Origin: Mycobacterium sp.
GTDB taxonomy: Bacteria > Actinomycetota > Actinomycetes > Mycobacteriales > Mycobacteriaceae
Assembly: GCA_023264755.1 (NCBI GenBank)
Contig: JAHFVB010000358.1
Location: 1-5,521, forward strand
Reading direction: 5' to 3'
DNA: 5,521 nucleotides
The notes beneath the pieces were generated by a model, which worked only from the letters and a program-made list of their open reading frames with translations, was not told the origin of the DNA and ran no database searches. Position numbers and translations under genes: made by a program. Positions 1 through 5,521 of the stretch are shown in pieces; positions within the stretch are counted from its first letter, which is position 1; each line of letters begins with the position of its first letter.

Positions 1-433
1 CCAGGTGCGGCCAGCTGCCTGCGGCTTCGGTGCCGGCGAACAGGGCTTGCGACACCGGCTGCACCCGCGGCTCGTCGGGCGCCTCGCGCACGATGCGGTG
101 AATCTTCATCGCCGCCAAGGCAGCGTGCACGCCGGCCAGCAGCTCGTCGGTGCCGACGTCGACGGTCGAGGCACACGGCAAGGTCATCGCGTGTGCCTTG
201 GTGCCGTGCCGGGGCACGTCCAGGGTGATGGTGCCAGGCCCGATGGTCCGCTCGACCGTGCGACCGAGTGCGGCGATGAGGAGCTCGTCGGCGGTTAGCC
301 CCAAAGCCGCCATGGCGCCATCGAGTTCCATGGTCAGCAGCGGCGAGAGCGGTGCCGCCACCTTGGCCAAGTCCTCGACATGAACCGACCCCGCGGCGTC
401 GTAGTCGGTCAGCTGCAAGTTTGCGCGCGTCAT
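1..433 (-). CDS. Partial condensation/acyltransferase-like protein (second-half subdomain), 3' end outside window
   Basis: The minus-strand frame starting with ATG at 433-431 stays open to the left edge, giving 144 residues. An in-frame stop upstream (497-499) and the lack of other start codons fix the N-terminus. Residues about 48-77 read TADELLIAALGRTVERTIG followed by a strand and LDVPRHG. This resembles the helix, strand and 'D.EGHGR'-like segment in the second half of NRPS condensation and PapA-type acyltransferase domains. The HHxxxDG catalytic motif, which belongs to the first half of such domains, cannot be present because the protein starts too late. It may therefore be a stand-alone half domain, a degenerate copy, or an unrelated fold with similar helices. 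No signal peptide or membrane segment is seen. It diverges from the HTH gene at 569. The open frame is secure; the family call is a tentative recognition, and substrate and pathway are unknown. Confidence 0.6.
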   Translation of the reverse strand, partial: MTRANLQLTDYDAAGSVHVEDLAKVAAPLSPLLTMELDGAMAALGLTADELLIAALGRTVERTIGPGTITLDVPRHGTKAHAMTLPCASTVDVGTDELLAGVHAALAAMKIHRIVREAPDEPRVQPVSQALFAGTEAAGSWPHL

Positions 434-469
434 GTGAGGAAGATTACCCGGCTGTCCCAGATATGGGAC
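434..469 (-). promoter_or_regulatory. Leaderless promoter of the leftward condensation-like gene
   Basis: On the minus strand the hexamer TAATCT (446-441) fits the mycobacterial TANNNT -10 consensus. It is followed by seven bases and then the ATG at 433, so transcription would begin at or one base before the start codon. No purine-rich ribosome site precedes the ATG, as expected for a leaderless message. At a 17-base spacing the -35 position is GTCCCA (469-464), a poor match that lies inside the inverted repeat at 453-470. The -10 call is good; the exact start site is inferred. Confidence 0.5.
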
Positions 470-470
470 A
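453..470. promoter_or_regulatory. Perfect inverted repeat, candidate operator
   Basis: TGTCCCA (453-459) and TGGGACA (464-470) are exact reverse complements separated by GATA, whose middle AT is itself symmetric, so 16 of 18 bases are two-fold symmetric. The site lies 20 bases upstream of the leftward ATG and covers the -35 position of the leftward promoter, where a bound dimer would block polymerase. It is about 100 bases upstream of the regulator start. The arms are too short and the position is wrong for a terminator. The binding protein is unknown; the adjacent XRE protein is one candidate. Confidence 0.5.
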
Positions 471-533
471 CATCTGCCAAAACCGTGACGGCCATGTCAA
501 TAAGTGGGCCAGTGACCGGTTCGCCGTTGGCAC

Positions 534-568
534 TGCCCAACACCGGTAAGTCCCGCTAGTCTGAGTCC
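534..568 (+). promoter_or_regulatory. Leaderless promoter of the HTH regulator gene
   Basis: TAGTCT at 557-562 matches TANNNT and is followed by six bases (563-568) and the GTG start at 569, placing the expected transcription start on the first base of the start codon. There is no Shine-Dalgarno sequence in front of the GTG, which supports leaderless translation. The -35 position at 17-base spacing (534-539, TGCCCA) is weak. A small TTGG-N6-CCAA symmetry (527-540) and two ACCGGT palindromes (515-520 and 542-547) lie around it and might be repressor contacts. Confidence 0.5.
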
Positions 569-934
569 GTGCCCAGGACAGACGAGAACGGCAGACAGCT
601 AAAGGCCCTGCTCGACTACCTCCTGGACGGGGACGTCGACGCCAAGGCGATCTACGACGCCCTCGGCACCTCCAGCAGCACCTACTACCGCCGAATCAAG
701 GAAGCCGACTATCCCAACGCCGAGGAGCTGCGGTTGGTCGCCGACCGCTTCCACCTCAGCTACCCCGACCTGCAGGTCCGATTCGGCCTGATGAGCCGCG
801 AAGAGGTCTGGAGCTACGTCGAGTCGGCACCGTTGTCGGTGGTCACCATCGCCGAACCGGTCACCGGACGACGAACCGTGCACCGGCCGAGGCTGCGCAA
901 CCTCACGCCCCGGCCCGACGCGCCACCGCTGTAG
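569..934 (+). CDS. Small XRE-type helix-turn-helix regulator, phage-immunity-repressor-like
   Basis: This 121-residue protein starts at GTG. Residues 11-20 form a first helix (LKALLDYLLD). Residues 24-33 (DAKAIYDALG), the turn TSS and residues 37-46 (STYYRRIKEA) fit the HTH of the Cro/C1 class, with TYYRRI as the likely recognition helix. Residues 48-65 follow the 'YPs.eeL..vA..f.ls' pattern typical of XRE proteins. A helical tail (66-84) leads to a basic, proline-rich C-terminus (100-121) that is probably disordered. It lacks a peptidase or ligand domain. The whole reminds me of small mycobacterial and mycobacteriophage proteins annotated as immunity repressors; that is memory, not a search result. 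It is followed by a seven-helix membrane protein after 41 bases, so the two are probably co-transcribed. The leaderless promoter and nearby palindromes suggest possible autoregulation. Alternatives are control of the divergent gene or of an unlinked target. Confidence 0.8.
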   Translation: MPRTDENGRQLKALLDYLLDGDVDAKAIYDALGTSSSTYYRRIKEADYPNAEELRLVADRFHLSYPDLQVRFGLMSREEVWSYVESAPLSVVTIAEPVTGRRTVHRPRLRNLTPRPDAPPL

Positions 935-963
935 CGGCAGAATTTGCTGTACGGACGAAGCTC

Positions 964-968
964 GAAGG
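964..968 (+). promoter_or_regulatory. Ribosome binding site of the seven-helix protein gene
   Basis: GAAGG lies seven bases before the ATG at 976. This is a conventional spacing and supports that start. The regulator gene in front has no such site, which fits an internal, led cistron behind a leaderless first cistron. The frame upstream of 976 offers no other start codon back to the regulator stop. Confidence 0.5.
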
Positions 969-975
969 CGATCTC

Positions 976-1710
976 ATGGGTCTGGCAATCCTCATCACGG
1001 TCACGCTGGCGTGCATTGCGTGGAGTTTGTGGATTCGTAGGGTCACCTGGTCGTGCCGCTGGGAGGTAGCCGCGACGCTGAACATCGCCCTGCAAGGGAC
1101 GACGGTGTTGTTGATGTCGCCGCTGGCCTCCGAGACGCTCGGACACTGGCTGCATGCCCTCACCGGCATGTGGAACCTCGAGGACTACATCGGCCACGAC
1201 CTGTACGTCGTCGCCGCATCGGCCATCGTGTACAACGCCCTGGGCCGGCTACACGACGACCACGCCATGCAGGCCGCCTTCAAGCAGTACGTCGAACGCC
1301 CTGCGACACTGTGCATTCCGCTGCTGCTGGCCACCTTTTCGCTGGGCAACGGCGCGGCGGTCTACCGCGCCGACTTCTTCGAACTCCCCACCGACGCCTG
1401 GCTCAGCGCCTACTGGATGATCTTGTGCGGAACCCTCGTCTACCTGCTGGGGTACGGCGCTCGCGCCCTGCTCGTGCTACGCAAGGACCCCCGCTCACGC
1501 ACCGTCGCCAACGTCTACCTGGCCGCCTGCTTGAGCGGCATCCTGGCCTGCGTCGTGCGCATGACCACCGCGCTGCTGCCGGCCCTGCAACCGGCCGAGA
1601 ACGGCACCCTGGTGTGGTTCTTCGCCTGCATGTGTGGCACGGGCTTCGCAGTGATGTCGGCCCACTCCTGGCGGACCAAGACCAAGTGGTTCAGCACCAC
1701 CAAGCGCTAA
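976..1710 (+). CDS. Seven-transmembrane protein of unknown function, possibly MAB_1171c-like
   Basis: The 244-residue product has seven hydrophobic segments at about 2-20, 30-48, 72-90, 110-129, 141-165, 177-200 and 211-229. Basic residues cluster after segment 1 (RR..R), between 3 and 4, between 5 and 6 (RKDPRSR), and in the C-terminal tail (WRTKTKWFSTTKR). By the positive-inside rule the N-terminus is outside and the tail in the cytoplasm. Eight cysteines lie in or beside the segments. The stretch TGMWNLEDYIGHDL before segment 3 recalls the 'g.pNl..l.gh' motif of the actinobacterial MAB_1171c putative-transporter family, whose members often sit beside XRE genes. Those usually carry a cytoplasmic C-terminal domain that is absent here. 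The link is a hypothesis; no catalytic or transport motif is recognised. It sits behind the HTH gene and ends 27 bases from the convergent lipL. Confidence 0.75.
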   Translation: MGLAILITVTLACIAWSLWIRRVTWSCRWEVAATLNIALQGTTVLLMSPLASETLGHWLHALTGMWNLEDYIGHDLYVVAASAIVYNALGRLHDDHAMQAAFKQYVERPATLCIPLLLATFSLGNGAAVYRADFFELPTDAWLSAYWMILCGTLVYLLGYGARALLVLRKDPRSRTVANVYLAACLSGILACVVRMTTALLPALQPAENGTLVWFFACMCGTGFAVMSAHSWRTKTKWFSTTKR

Positions 1711-1737
1711 CCACCCGGGGTATCGCCAGCAGCGAGT

Positions 1738-3042
1738 TCAGACCGCCTCGCTGGCCCTGTTCGGAAACGGTGCGCCGAACTCGGTGACCGAGGTGAACCC
1801 ATTCGCGCGCGCGGCCGCTGCCCCGCGCCGGATCAGTGCCGCGGTGGCCACGAACCCGGCCTGATCGGCCAGCACGAGCGGCGTCAGCAGCCGGTTGTGC
1901 ACGAATCCGAAGGACAACCCCTGCTCCGGATCGGCCCAACCGAGTGACCCACCCAAGCCGACGTGTCCGAAGCCGGGCAGGATGCCGCCGAACGGCAGGC
2001 CGTGGTACCCGAGGTGGAACGACATCGGAATTCCCAGGTTGCCGTCGGGGTGGAAGCTCGCTTTGCCGGTTAGGCCGGCGACCGTGCCCGCCGACAGGAA
2101 CTGCCTGCCGTCGATGACACCGCCGTTGGCGATCGCTCCGTACATGCGGGCCAACGCCCGCGCGGTCGCCACCCCGTTGGCCGCGGGCAACTCGCTGTCC
2201 AACAGCGGAATGTCGCCCTGCACGGTCGCCTTCATTCCGGGGAAGTACATCGATCCCAGGATGCCCGACACCGGAAGGGCCGCGACGCGCGGCGCGACGG
2301 CGTTGAAGATGGGATTCGGTATTCCCCACTGAGGGCCGATGATCTGGGCCGGCTGCGTCGGCGCGCTCACGGGCGGCCTCCCGAGGTGGAAGCCATCGGT
2401 GTTCAGCGGAGCCGCCAGTTCGGTACGGAAGAGCTCCCGCATGCCGCGCCCGGTGACGGCCCGCGCCAGCCCGGACATCAGCCACCCGTACGTCAGCGCA
2501 TGGTAAGCGGGCCGGCCCTTCAACAGGCCCATCGAGGCCGCGGCCATCCGCTCCTCCATGACCAGGTGGTCGAGCAGGTCGGCCTTGGTGGCACCTTGCA
2601 GGTGCGCCAGCCCGGCGCGGTGCCGCATGAGATCGCGGACCGTGACGGTGCCCTTGCCGGCGGCGCCGAAGGCCTTCCAGTACTCGGCGACGGGGACGTC
2701 GTAGTCGATGAGGCCGCGGTCGACGAGTCGGTGGATGACGGTCGACGCCATCCCCTTGGTAGCGGAGAAGACCATGGTGCCGGTGTCGGCCGACCACCGC
2801 CGCCGGCCGCGGCGGTCGGCCCACCCGGTCCAGACGTCGACGACGGGTTGGCCGTCGAGGTAGACCGACAACGCTCCGCCGCCGAGTCGACGCCACGGGA
2901 ACATCTGAGCAAAGGCTCGGACGGCACAACCGAAGTTGGGATCGGCCGCGCCGCGGACGGAGTGGGGCAGGACCGTGTCATCGGTCCCGTCCGAGAGCGC
3001 CGCGCTGCGCTCCCCACGTATTGCCTGGGTCACAATCAACAT
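1738..3042 (-). CDS. lipL: LipL-like serine esterase/lipase, beta-lactamase (class C) fold
   Basis: The 434-residue protein strongly resembles mycobacterial LipL (Rv1497, about 429 residues), so it is full length. It is a serine hydrolase of the beta-lactamase/EstB type that cleaves ester substrates. SATK at 93-96 is the SxxK motif (nucleophile Ser93, base Lys96). YHA at 180-182 occupies the place of the YxN motif, with Tyr180 as the likely catalytic tyrosine. GHVGLGGS at 359-366 stands in for the KTG/HxG motif. RHRAGLAHL (140-148) and ANGVATARALARMYGAIANGG (from 288) are typical family segments. No signal peptide is visible, although the M. tuberculosis protein is reported as cell-wall associated. 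The ATG at 3042 directly abuts a good -10 box; GTG at 3033, nine bases inside, is a credible alternative start. It follows meaB on the same strand as in M. tuberculosis. Family call firm; natural substrate unknown. Confidence 0.92.
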   Translation of the reverse strand: MLIVTQAIRGERSAALSDGTDDTVLPHSVRGAADPNFGCAVRAFAQMFPWRRLGGGALSVYLDGQPVVDVWTGWADRRGRRRWSADTGTMVFSATKGMASTVIHRLVDRGLIDYDVPVAEYWKAFGAAGKGTVTVRDLMRHRAGLAHLQGATKADLLDHLVMEERMAAASMGLLKGRPAYHALTYGWLMSGLARAVTGRGMRELFRTELAAPLNTDGFHLGRPPVSAPTQPAQIIGPQWGIPNPIFNAVAPRVAALPVSGILGSMYFPGMKATVQGDIPLLDSELPAANGVATARALARMYGAIANGGVIDGRQFLSAGTVAGLTGKASFHPDGNLGIPMSFHLGYHGLPFGGILPGFGHVGLGGSLGWADPEQGLSFGFVHNRLLTPLVLADQAGFVATAALIRRGAAAARANGFTSVTEFGAPFPNRASEAV

Positions 3043-3071
3043 AATTTACCTGGAGCCCCGGCAAACATTTC
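3043..3071 (-). promoter_or_regulatory. Probable promoter of lipL
   Basis: On the minus strand TAAATT (3048-3043) matches TANNNT and lies in an AT-rich patch that stands out from the surrounding GC-rich sequence. The -35 position at 17 bases (3071-3066, GAAATG) is weak. A start six to seven bases downstream of this box would fall at about 3036, inside the annotated first codons and three bases before GTG 3033, which argues for that GTG as the start of promoter-derived transcripts. Read-through from meaB could still use the ATG at 3042. Confidence 0.4.
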
Positions 3072-3074
3072 GCG

Positions 3075-3093
3075 GGTTACCAATTCGTTAACC
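3075..3093. promoter_or_regulatory. Inverted repeat upstream of lipL, possible operator
   Basis: GGTTA (3075-3079) and TAACC (3089-3093) form 5-base arms around nine bases, lying just upstream of the -35 position of the lipL promoter. The short arms make a chance match possible. No regulator can be assigned. Confidence 0.2.
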
Positions 3094-3136
3094 AACCGGC
3101 ACGCGCCAGACGTGCGCCGTCGGGTCGGGCGTGCCG

Positions 3137-4117
3137 CTACGGCGCGCCCCGATCGGCGGCCTGGAGGATCTCCTGCGCCGCCAGCGAGGCCGGTAGCTCC
3201 CCGGCGCGCACCTGGCGTTCGACCTCGTCTCGCACCGTGCGCACCTGCGGACTGGACAACACCCGGTCCAGCACGGCGTCGCGCACCATGGACCACATCC
3301 ACTCGACCTGCTGGCTGCGCCTGCGGGCTTCGAACTCACCGGCCTCGGTCAGCACGTCGCGGTGCTTGAGCACGGTGTCCCACAACTCGGACAGCCCGAT
3401 GCCCTCCAAGGCGCTCATCGTCAAAACCGGTGGGCGCCACAAGGTGTCACGCGGATAGAGCAGTCGGAGCGCACCGGTCAGTTCACGGGCCGCGGCCTTG
3501 GCCTCGACGGCGTGCTTGCCGTCCGCCTTGTTGACCACGACGATGTCGGCCAGCTCCAGGACGCCCTTCTTGATGCCCTGCAGCTGGTCCCCGGTCCGCG
3601 CCAAGGTCAAGAACACGAAGGTGTCGACCATGTTCGCCACGGTCACCTCGGACTGTCCGACGCCGACCGTCTCGACGAGTACGACGTCGTAACCCGCCGC
3701 CTCCAACAACACGATCGTTTCCCTGGTCGCCCTGGCCACTCCGCCCAAGGTTCCCGACGTCGGCGAGGGCCGGATGTAGGCGTCGGGGTGGACGGCCAGC
3801 CGGGCCATCCGCGTCTTGTCCCCGAGGATCGAGCCTCCGGTCCTCGTCGACGACGGATCGACGGCCAGCACCGCGACCCGATGCCCCTGCTCGATGAGGT
3901 ACATGCCGAGCGCCTCGATCGTGGTCGACTTGCCCACGCCCGGCACCCCGGTGATGCCGACGTGCATGGCCTTGCCGGCCTCTGGCATCAACTCCGTCAG
4001 CAGCCGCTGAGCCTGCTCGCGGTGGTCTGTCCTGGTCGACTCGACCAACGTGATGGCCCGCGCCAGCGCGGCGCGGTCACCTCCGGCAAGCGCCGCAGCC
4101 AGCTTCGAGGTGGTCAT
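3137..4117 (-). CDS. meaB: MeaB, P-loop GTPase chaperone of methylmalonyl-CoA mutase
   Basis: This 326-residue protein is a G3E-type metallochaperone GTPase (MeaB/ArgK/MMAA family). It gates adenosylcobalamin delivery to methylmalonyl-CoA mutase and protects the mutase from inactivation, in the cytoplasm. Motifs in order: GVPGVGKS P-loop (57-64); the family signature [18 protein letters not shown] (87-104); Walker B and switch region [13 protein letters not shown] (145-157); the guanine-specificity motif NKAD (196-199); and a SALEG G5-like motif (235-239). The C-terminal helical arm (about 255-326), used in dimerisation in relatives, is intact. Length is normal for the family. The ATG at 4117 follows the mutB stop codon with no base between (TAG-ATG), so translation is probably coupled and stoichiometry linked. 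No strong ribosome site is visible. In M. tuberculosis mazE4-mazF4 lie between mutB and meaB; here they are absent. Confidence 0.96.
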   Translation of the reverse strand: MTTSKLAAALAGGDRAALARAITLVESTRTDHREQAQRLLTELMPEAGKAMHVGITGVPGVGKSTTIEALGMYLIEQGHRVAVLAVDPSSTRTGGSILGDKTRMARLAVHPDAYIRPSPTSGTLGGVARATRETIVLLEAAGYDVVLVETVGVGQSEVTVANMVDTFVFLTLARTGDQLQGIKKGVLELADIVVVNKADGKHAVEAKAAARELTGALRLLYPRDTLWRPPVLTMSALEGIGLSELWDTVLKHRDVLTEAGEFEARRRSQQVEWMWSMVRDAVLDRVLSSPQVRTVRDEVERQVRAGELPASLAAQEILQAADRGAP

Positions 4118-5521
4118 CTACCCGAGGTCGTAACCCAACCGCTCGGCCAGCTTCTGCAGCAGGCCGATGGCTGCGTCGGCGATGACGGTGCCCGGCGGGA
4201 AGATCGCGGTCGCACCGGCTGCATAGAGCTCGTCAAAGTCCCCTGGTGGGATCACCCCGCCGACGACGATCATGATGTCCGGCCTGCCGACCTCGGCCAG
4301 CGCATCGCGCAAGGCTGGCACCAGCGTCAGGTGCCCGGCGGCCAGCGACGAGACCCCCACCACGTGGACGTCGTTGTCGGCGGCCTGACGGGCCACCTCC
4401 TCGGGGGTGGAGAACAGCGAACCGACGTCGACGTCGAAGCCGATGTCGGCGAACGCCGTGGCGATCACCTTCTGGCCCCGGTCGTGACCGTCCTGGCCCA
4501 TCTTGGCCACCAGGATGCGTGGCCTGCGGCCGTCGGCCTCGGCGAACTTTTCGACCAGTTCCGTTGCAGCGGTTACGTTACTGACCTTCCCCACCTCGTC
4601 TCGGTAGACGCCGGAGATGGTGCGGATCTCCGCCTGATGCCGTCCGTAGACCTTCTCGAGCGCATCGGAGATCTCGCCGACGGTGGCCTTCGCCCTGGCG
4701 GCATCGATGGCCAGCGCCAAGAGGTTGTTGCCCAGTCCGTCCTCCCCTGCCGGGCCCGAAGCCCCCGCTGCGCGGGTCAATTCGGCCAAGGCGGCCTGTG
4801 TGGCGGCCTCGTCCCGGTCGGCGCGCAGCCGCTGGAGTTTCTCGATCTGCTCGGCGCGCACGCGGCTGTTCTCGACCTTGAGCACTTCGATCTCGTGGTC
4901 CGAGTCCACCTGATACTTGTTGACGCCGATGACGGTCTGTTGCCCGGAGTCGATGCGGGCCTGGGTACGCGCCGCGGCCTCCTCGATGCGCAACTTCGGG
5001 ATGCCGTCGTCGATGGCCTGTGCCATGCCGCCGTGCTCGTCGACCTCACGGAAGTGGGCGCGCACCTTCTCGGCCAGCTGGTGGGTGAGCCACTCGACGT
5101 AGTACGAACCACCCCAGGGGTCGATCGGCCGGGTGGTGCCCGACTCCTGCTGCAGCAGCAGCTGGGTGTTGCGGGCGATGCGGGCCGAGAAGTCGGTCGG
5201 CAACGCCAACGCCTCGTCGAGGGCATTCGTGTGCAACGACTGCGTATGGCCCTGCGTGGCCGCCATGGCCTCGATACACGTGCGCGCGACGTTGTTGAAC
5301 GGGTCCTGAGCGGTCAGCGACCAGCCCGACGTCTGGGAATGCGTTCGCAGCGAGAGCGACTTGTCGCTCTTGGGGTGGAACTGCGCGACGAGCTCGCTCC
5401 ACAGCAGGCGGCCCGCGCGCAGCTTGGCGACCTCCATGAAGAAGTTCATCCCGATGCCCCAGAAGAACGACAGCCGGGGCGCGAACTTGTCGATGTCCAG
5501 GCCCGCTGCGAGGCCGGCCTT
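4118..5521 (-). CDS. mutB: Methylmalonyl-CoA mutase large (alpha) subunit, C-terminal 467 residues; 5' end outside window
   Basis: The enzyme interconverts (R)-methylmalonyl-CoA and succinyl-CoA with adenosylcobalamin, linking propionate, odd-chain and branched substrates to the TCA cycle and to methyl-branched lipid precursors. The frame runs unbroken to the right edge; full family length is about 730-750 residues, so roughly the first 280 are missing. The Met at 5449 is internal, because the 24 codons before it (ending LSFFWGIG) are also typical MutB sequence. In visible numbering, EVAKLRAGR (30-38) and [16 protein letters not shown] (59-74) belong to the TIM barrel that binds the acyl-Co[10 protein letters not shown] (about 135-143) is also conserved. 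A linker leads to the B12 domain from about residue 333. There DGHDRG (344-349) is the DxHxxG base-off cobalamin motif, with His346 as the cobalt ligand. SSL (391-393) and GG (421-422) complete the nucleotide-tail pocket. Lys340, Asp344 and His346 correspond to K604, D608 and H610 of the Propionibacterium enzyme. The small subunit gene mutA is expected further right. Confidence 0.97.
   Translation of the reverse strand, partial: KAGLAAGLDIDKFAPRLSFFWGIGMNFFMEVAKLRAGRLLWSELVAQFHPKSDKSLSLRTHSQTSGWSLTAQDPFNNVARTCIEAMAATQGHTQSLHTNALDEALALPTDFSARIARNTQLLLQQESGTTRPIDPWGGSYYVEWLTHQLAEKVRAHFREVDEHGGMAQAIDDGIPKLRIEEAAARTQARIDSGQQTVIGVNKYQVDSDHEIEVLKVENSRVRAEQIEKLQRLRADRDEAATQAALAELTRAAGASGPAGEDGLGNNLLALAIDAARAKATVGEISDALEKVYGRHQAEIRTISGVYRDEVGKVSNVTAATELVEKFAEADGRRPRILVAKMGQDGHDRGQKVIATAFADIGFDVDVGSLFSTPEEVARQAADNDVHVVGVSSLAAGHLTLVPALRDALAEVGRPDIMIVVGGVIPPGDFDELYAAGATAIFPPGTVIADAAIGLLQKLAERLGYDLG

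Noticed and set aside
5..298. A plus-strand 97-codon frame at the left edge
   Set aside because: It is antisense to the open minus-strand frame 1-433, which has a recognisable domain pattern and a matching promoter.
495..500. Perfect TTGACA on the minus strand as the -35 box of the leftward gene
   Set aside because: It is 48 bases from the TAATCT -10 box, and at normal spacing the only hexamer is GCAGAT, a poor -10.
488..503. Resemblance to the L5-type phage stoperator (TGTCAA core) upstream of the repressor-like gene
   Set aside because: Only the TGTCAA core and a few flanking bases agree, there is one copy, and the regulator is not recognisably an L5-type repressor.
935..975. Separate promoter for the seven-helix gene
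   Set aside because: No TANNNT box with reasonable spacing stands out; the short gap favours co-transcription with the regulator.
1686..1700. Hairpin GTGGT-TCAGC-ACCAC near the convergent gene ends, considered as a terminator
   Set aside because: The stem is only five bases, lies inside the coding region before the stop codon, and has no T-tract.
1053..1787. A 244-codon plus-strand frame overlapping the seven-helix gene
   Set aside because: Its translation is arginine-rich with no domain, it lacks a sensible start context, and it is out of frame with the clear membrane protein.
1691..2929. A 412-codon open frame on the minus strand overlapping lipL
   Set aside because: It is the +1/+2 shadow of lipL. 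Its translation is arginine/proline/glycine-rich low-complexity sequence typical of GC-rich off-frames, while the other frame carries SATK and all LipL motifs.
2386..3369. A 327-codon plus-strand frame antisense to lipL and meaB
   Set aside because: It crosses two well-recognised minus-strand genes and their intergenic region and has the composition of an antisense shadow.
1..5521. tRNA, rRNA, insertion sequence, attachment site, CRISPR or riboswitch
   Set aside because: I saw no cloverleaf with CCA-like end, transposase motifs, terminal repeats, direct-repeat arrays or conserved cobalamin riboswitch (B12-box) element. The mutB leader, where such control could lie, is outside the window.

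Overview
The window looks like chromosomal DNA of a mycobacterium, probably a non-tuberculous, Mycolicibacterium-like species. The reasons are its high GC content, the gene set mutB-meaB-lipL in the same order and orientation as in Mycobacterium tuberculosis (where mazEF4 sits between mutB and meaB), and short TANNNT -10 boxes that lie directly in front of start codons lacking Shine-Dalgarno sites. This is recognition from the sequence alone; no search was run.

Right-hand part, minus strand, read from the right edge leftwards. The C-terminal two thirds of the methylmalonyl-CoA mutase large subunit (mutB, 4118-5521, cut by the window edge) is followed with no gap by its G-protein chaperone meaB (3137-4117). 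After 94 bases comes lipL (1738-3042), a serine esterase/lipase of the beta-lactamase fold. MutB interconverts methylmalonyl-CoA and succinyl-CoA using adenosylcobalamin, and MeaB protects and reloads its cofactor. LipL is a conserved neighbour with no proven role in that pathway and appears to have a promoter of its own.

Left-hand part. A two-gene plus-strand unit encodes a small XRE-type DNA-binding protein (569-934) that resembles phage-immunity-repressor-like proteins, followed 41 bases later by a protein with seven predicted membrane segments (976-1710). Its last gene ends 27 bases from the end of lipL, tail to tail. Diverging from the regulator is a partial minus-strand gene (1-433) whose product looks like the second half of a condensation/acyltransferase domain without the HHxxxDG half.

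The 135-base divergent region (434-568) is the most information-rich non-coding stretch. It holds a perfect 7+7 inverted repeat, TGTCCCA-N4-TGGGACA, placed over the -35 position of the leftward gene. It also holds two opposed -10 boxes spaced so that both divergent transcripts would be leaderless. The regulator, the seven-helix protein and the divergent gene could form one locally controlled module, but that is inference.

No tRNA, rRNA, insertion sequence, CRISPR array or clear intrinsic terminator was seen.
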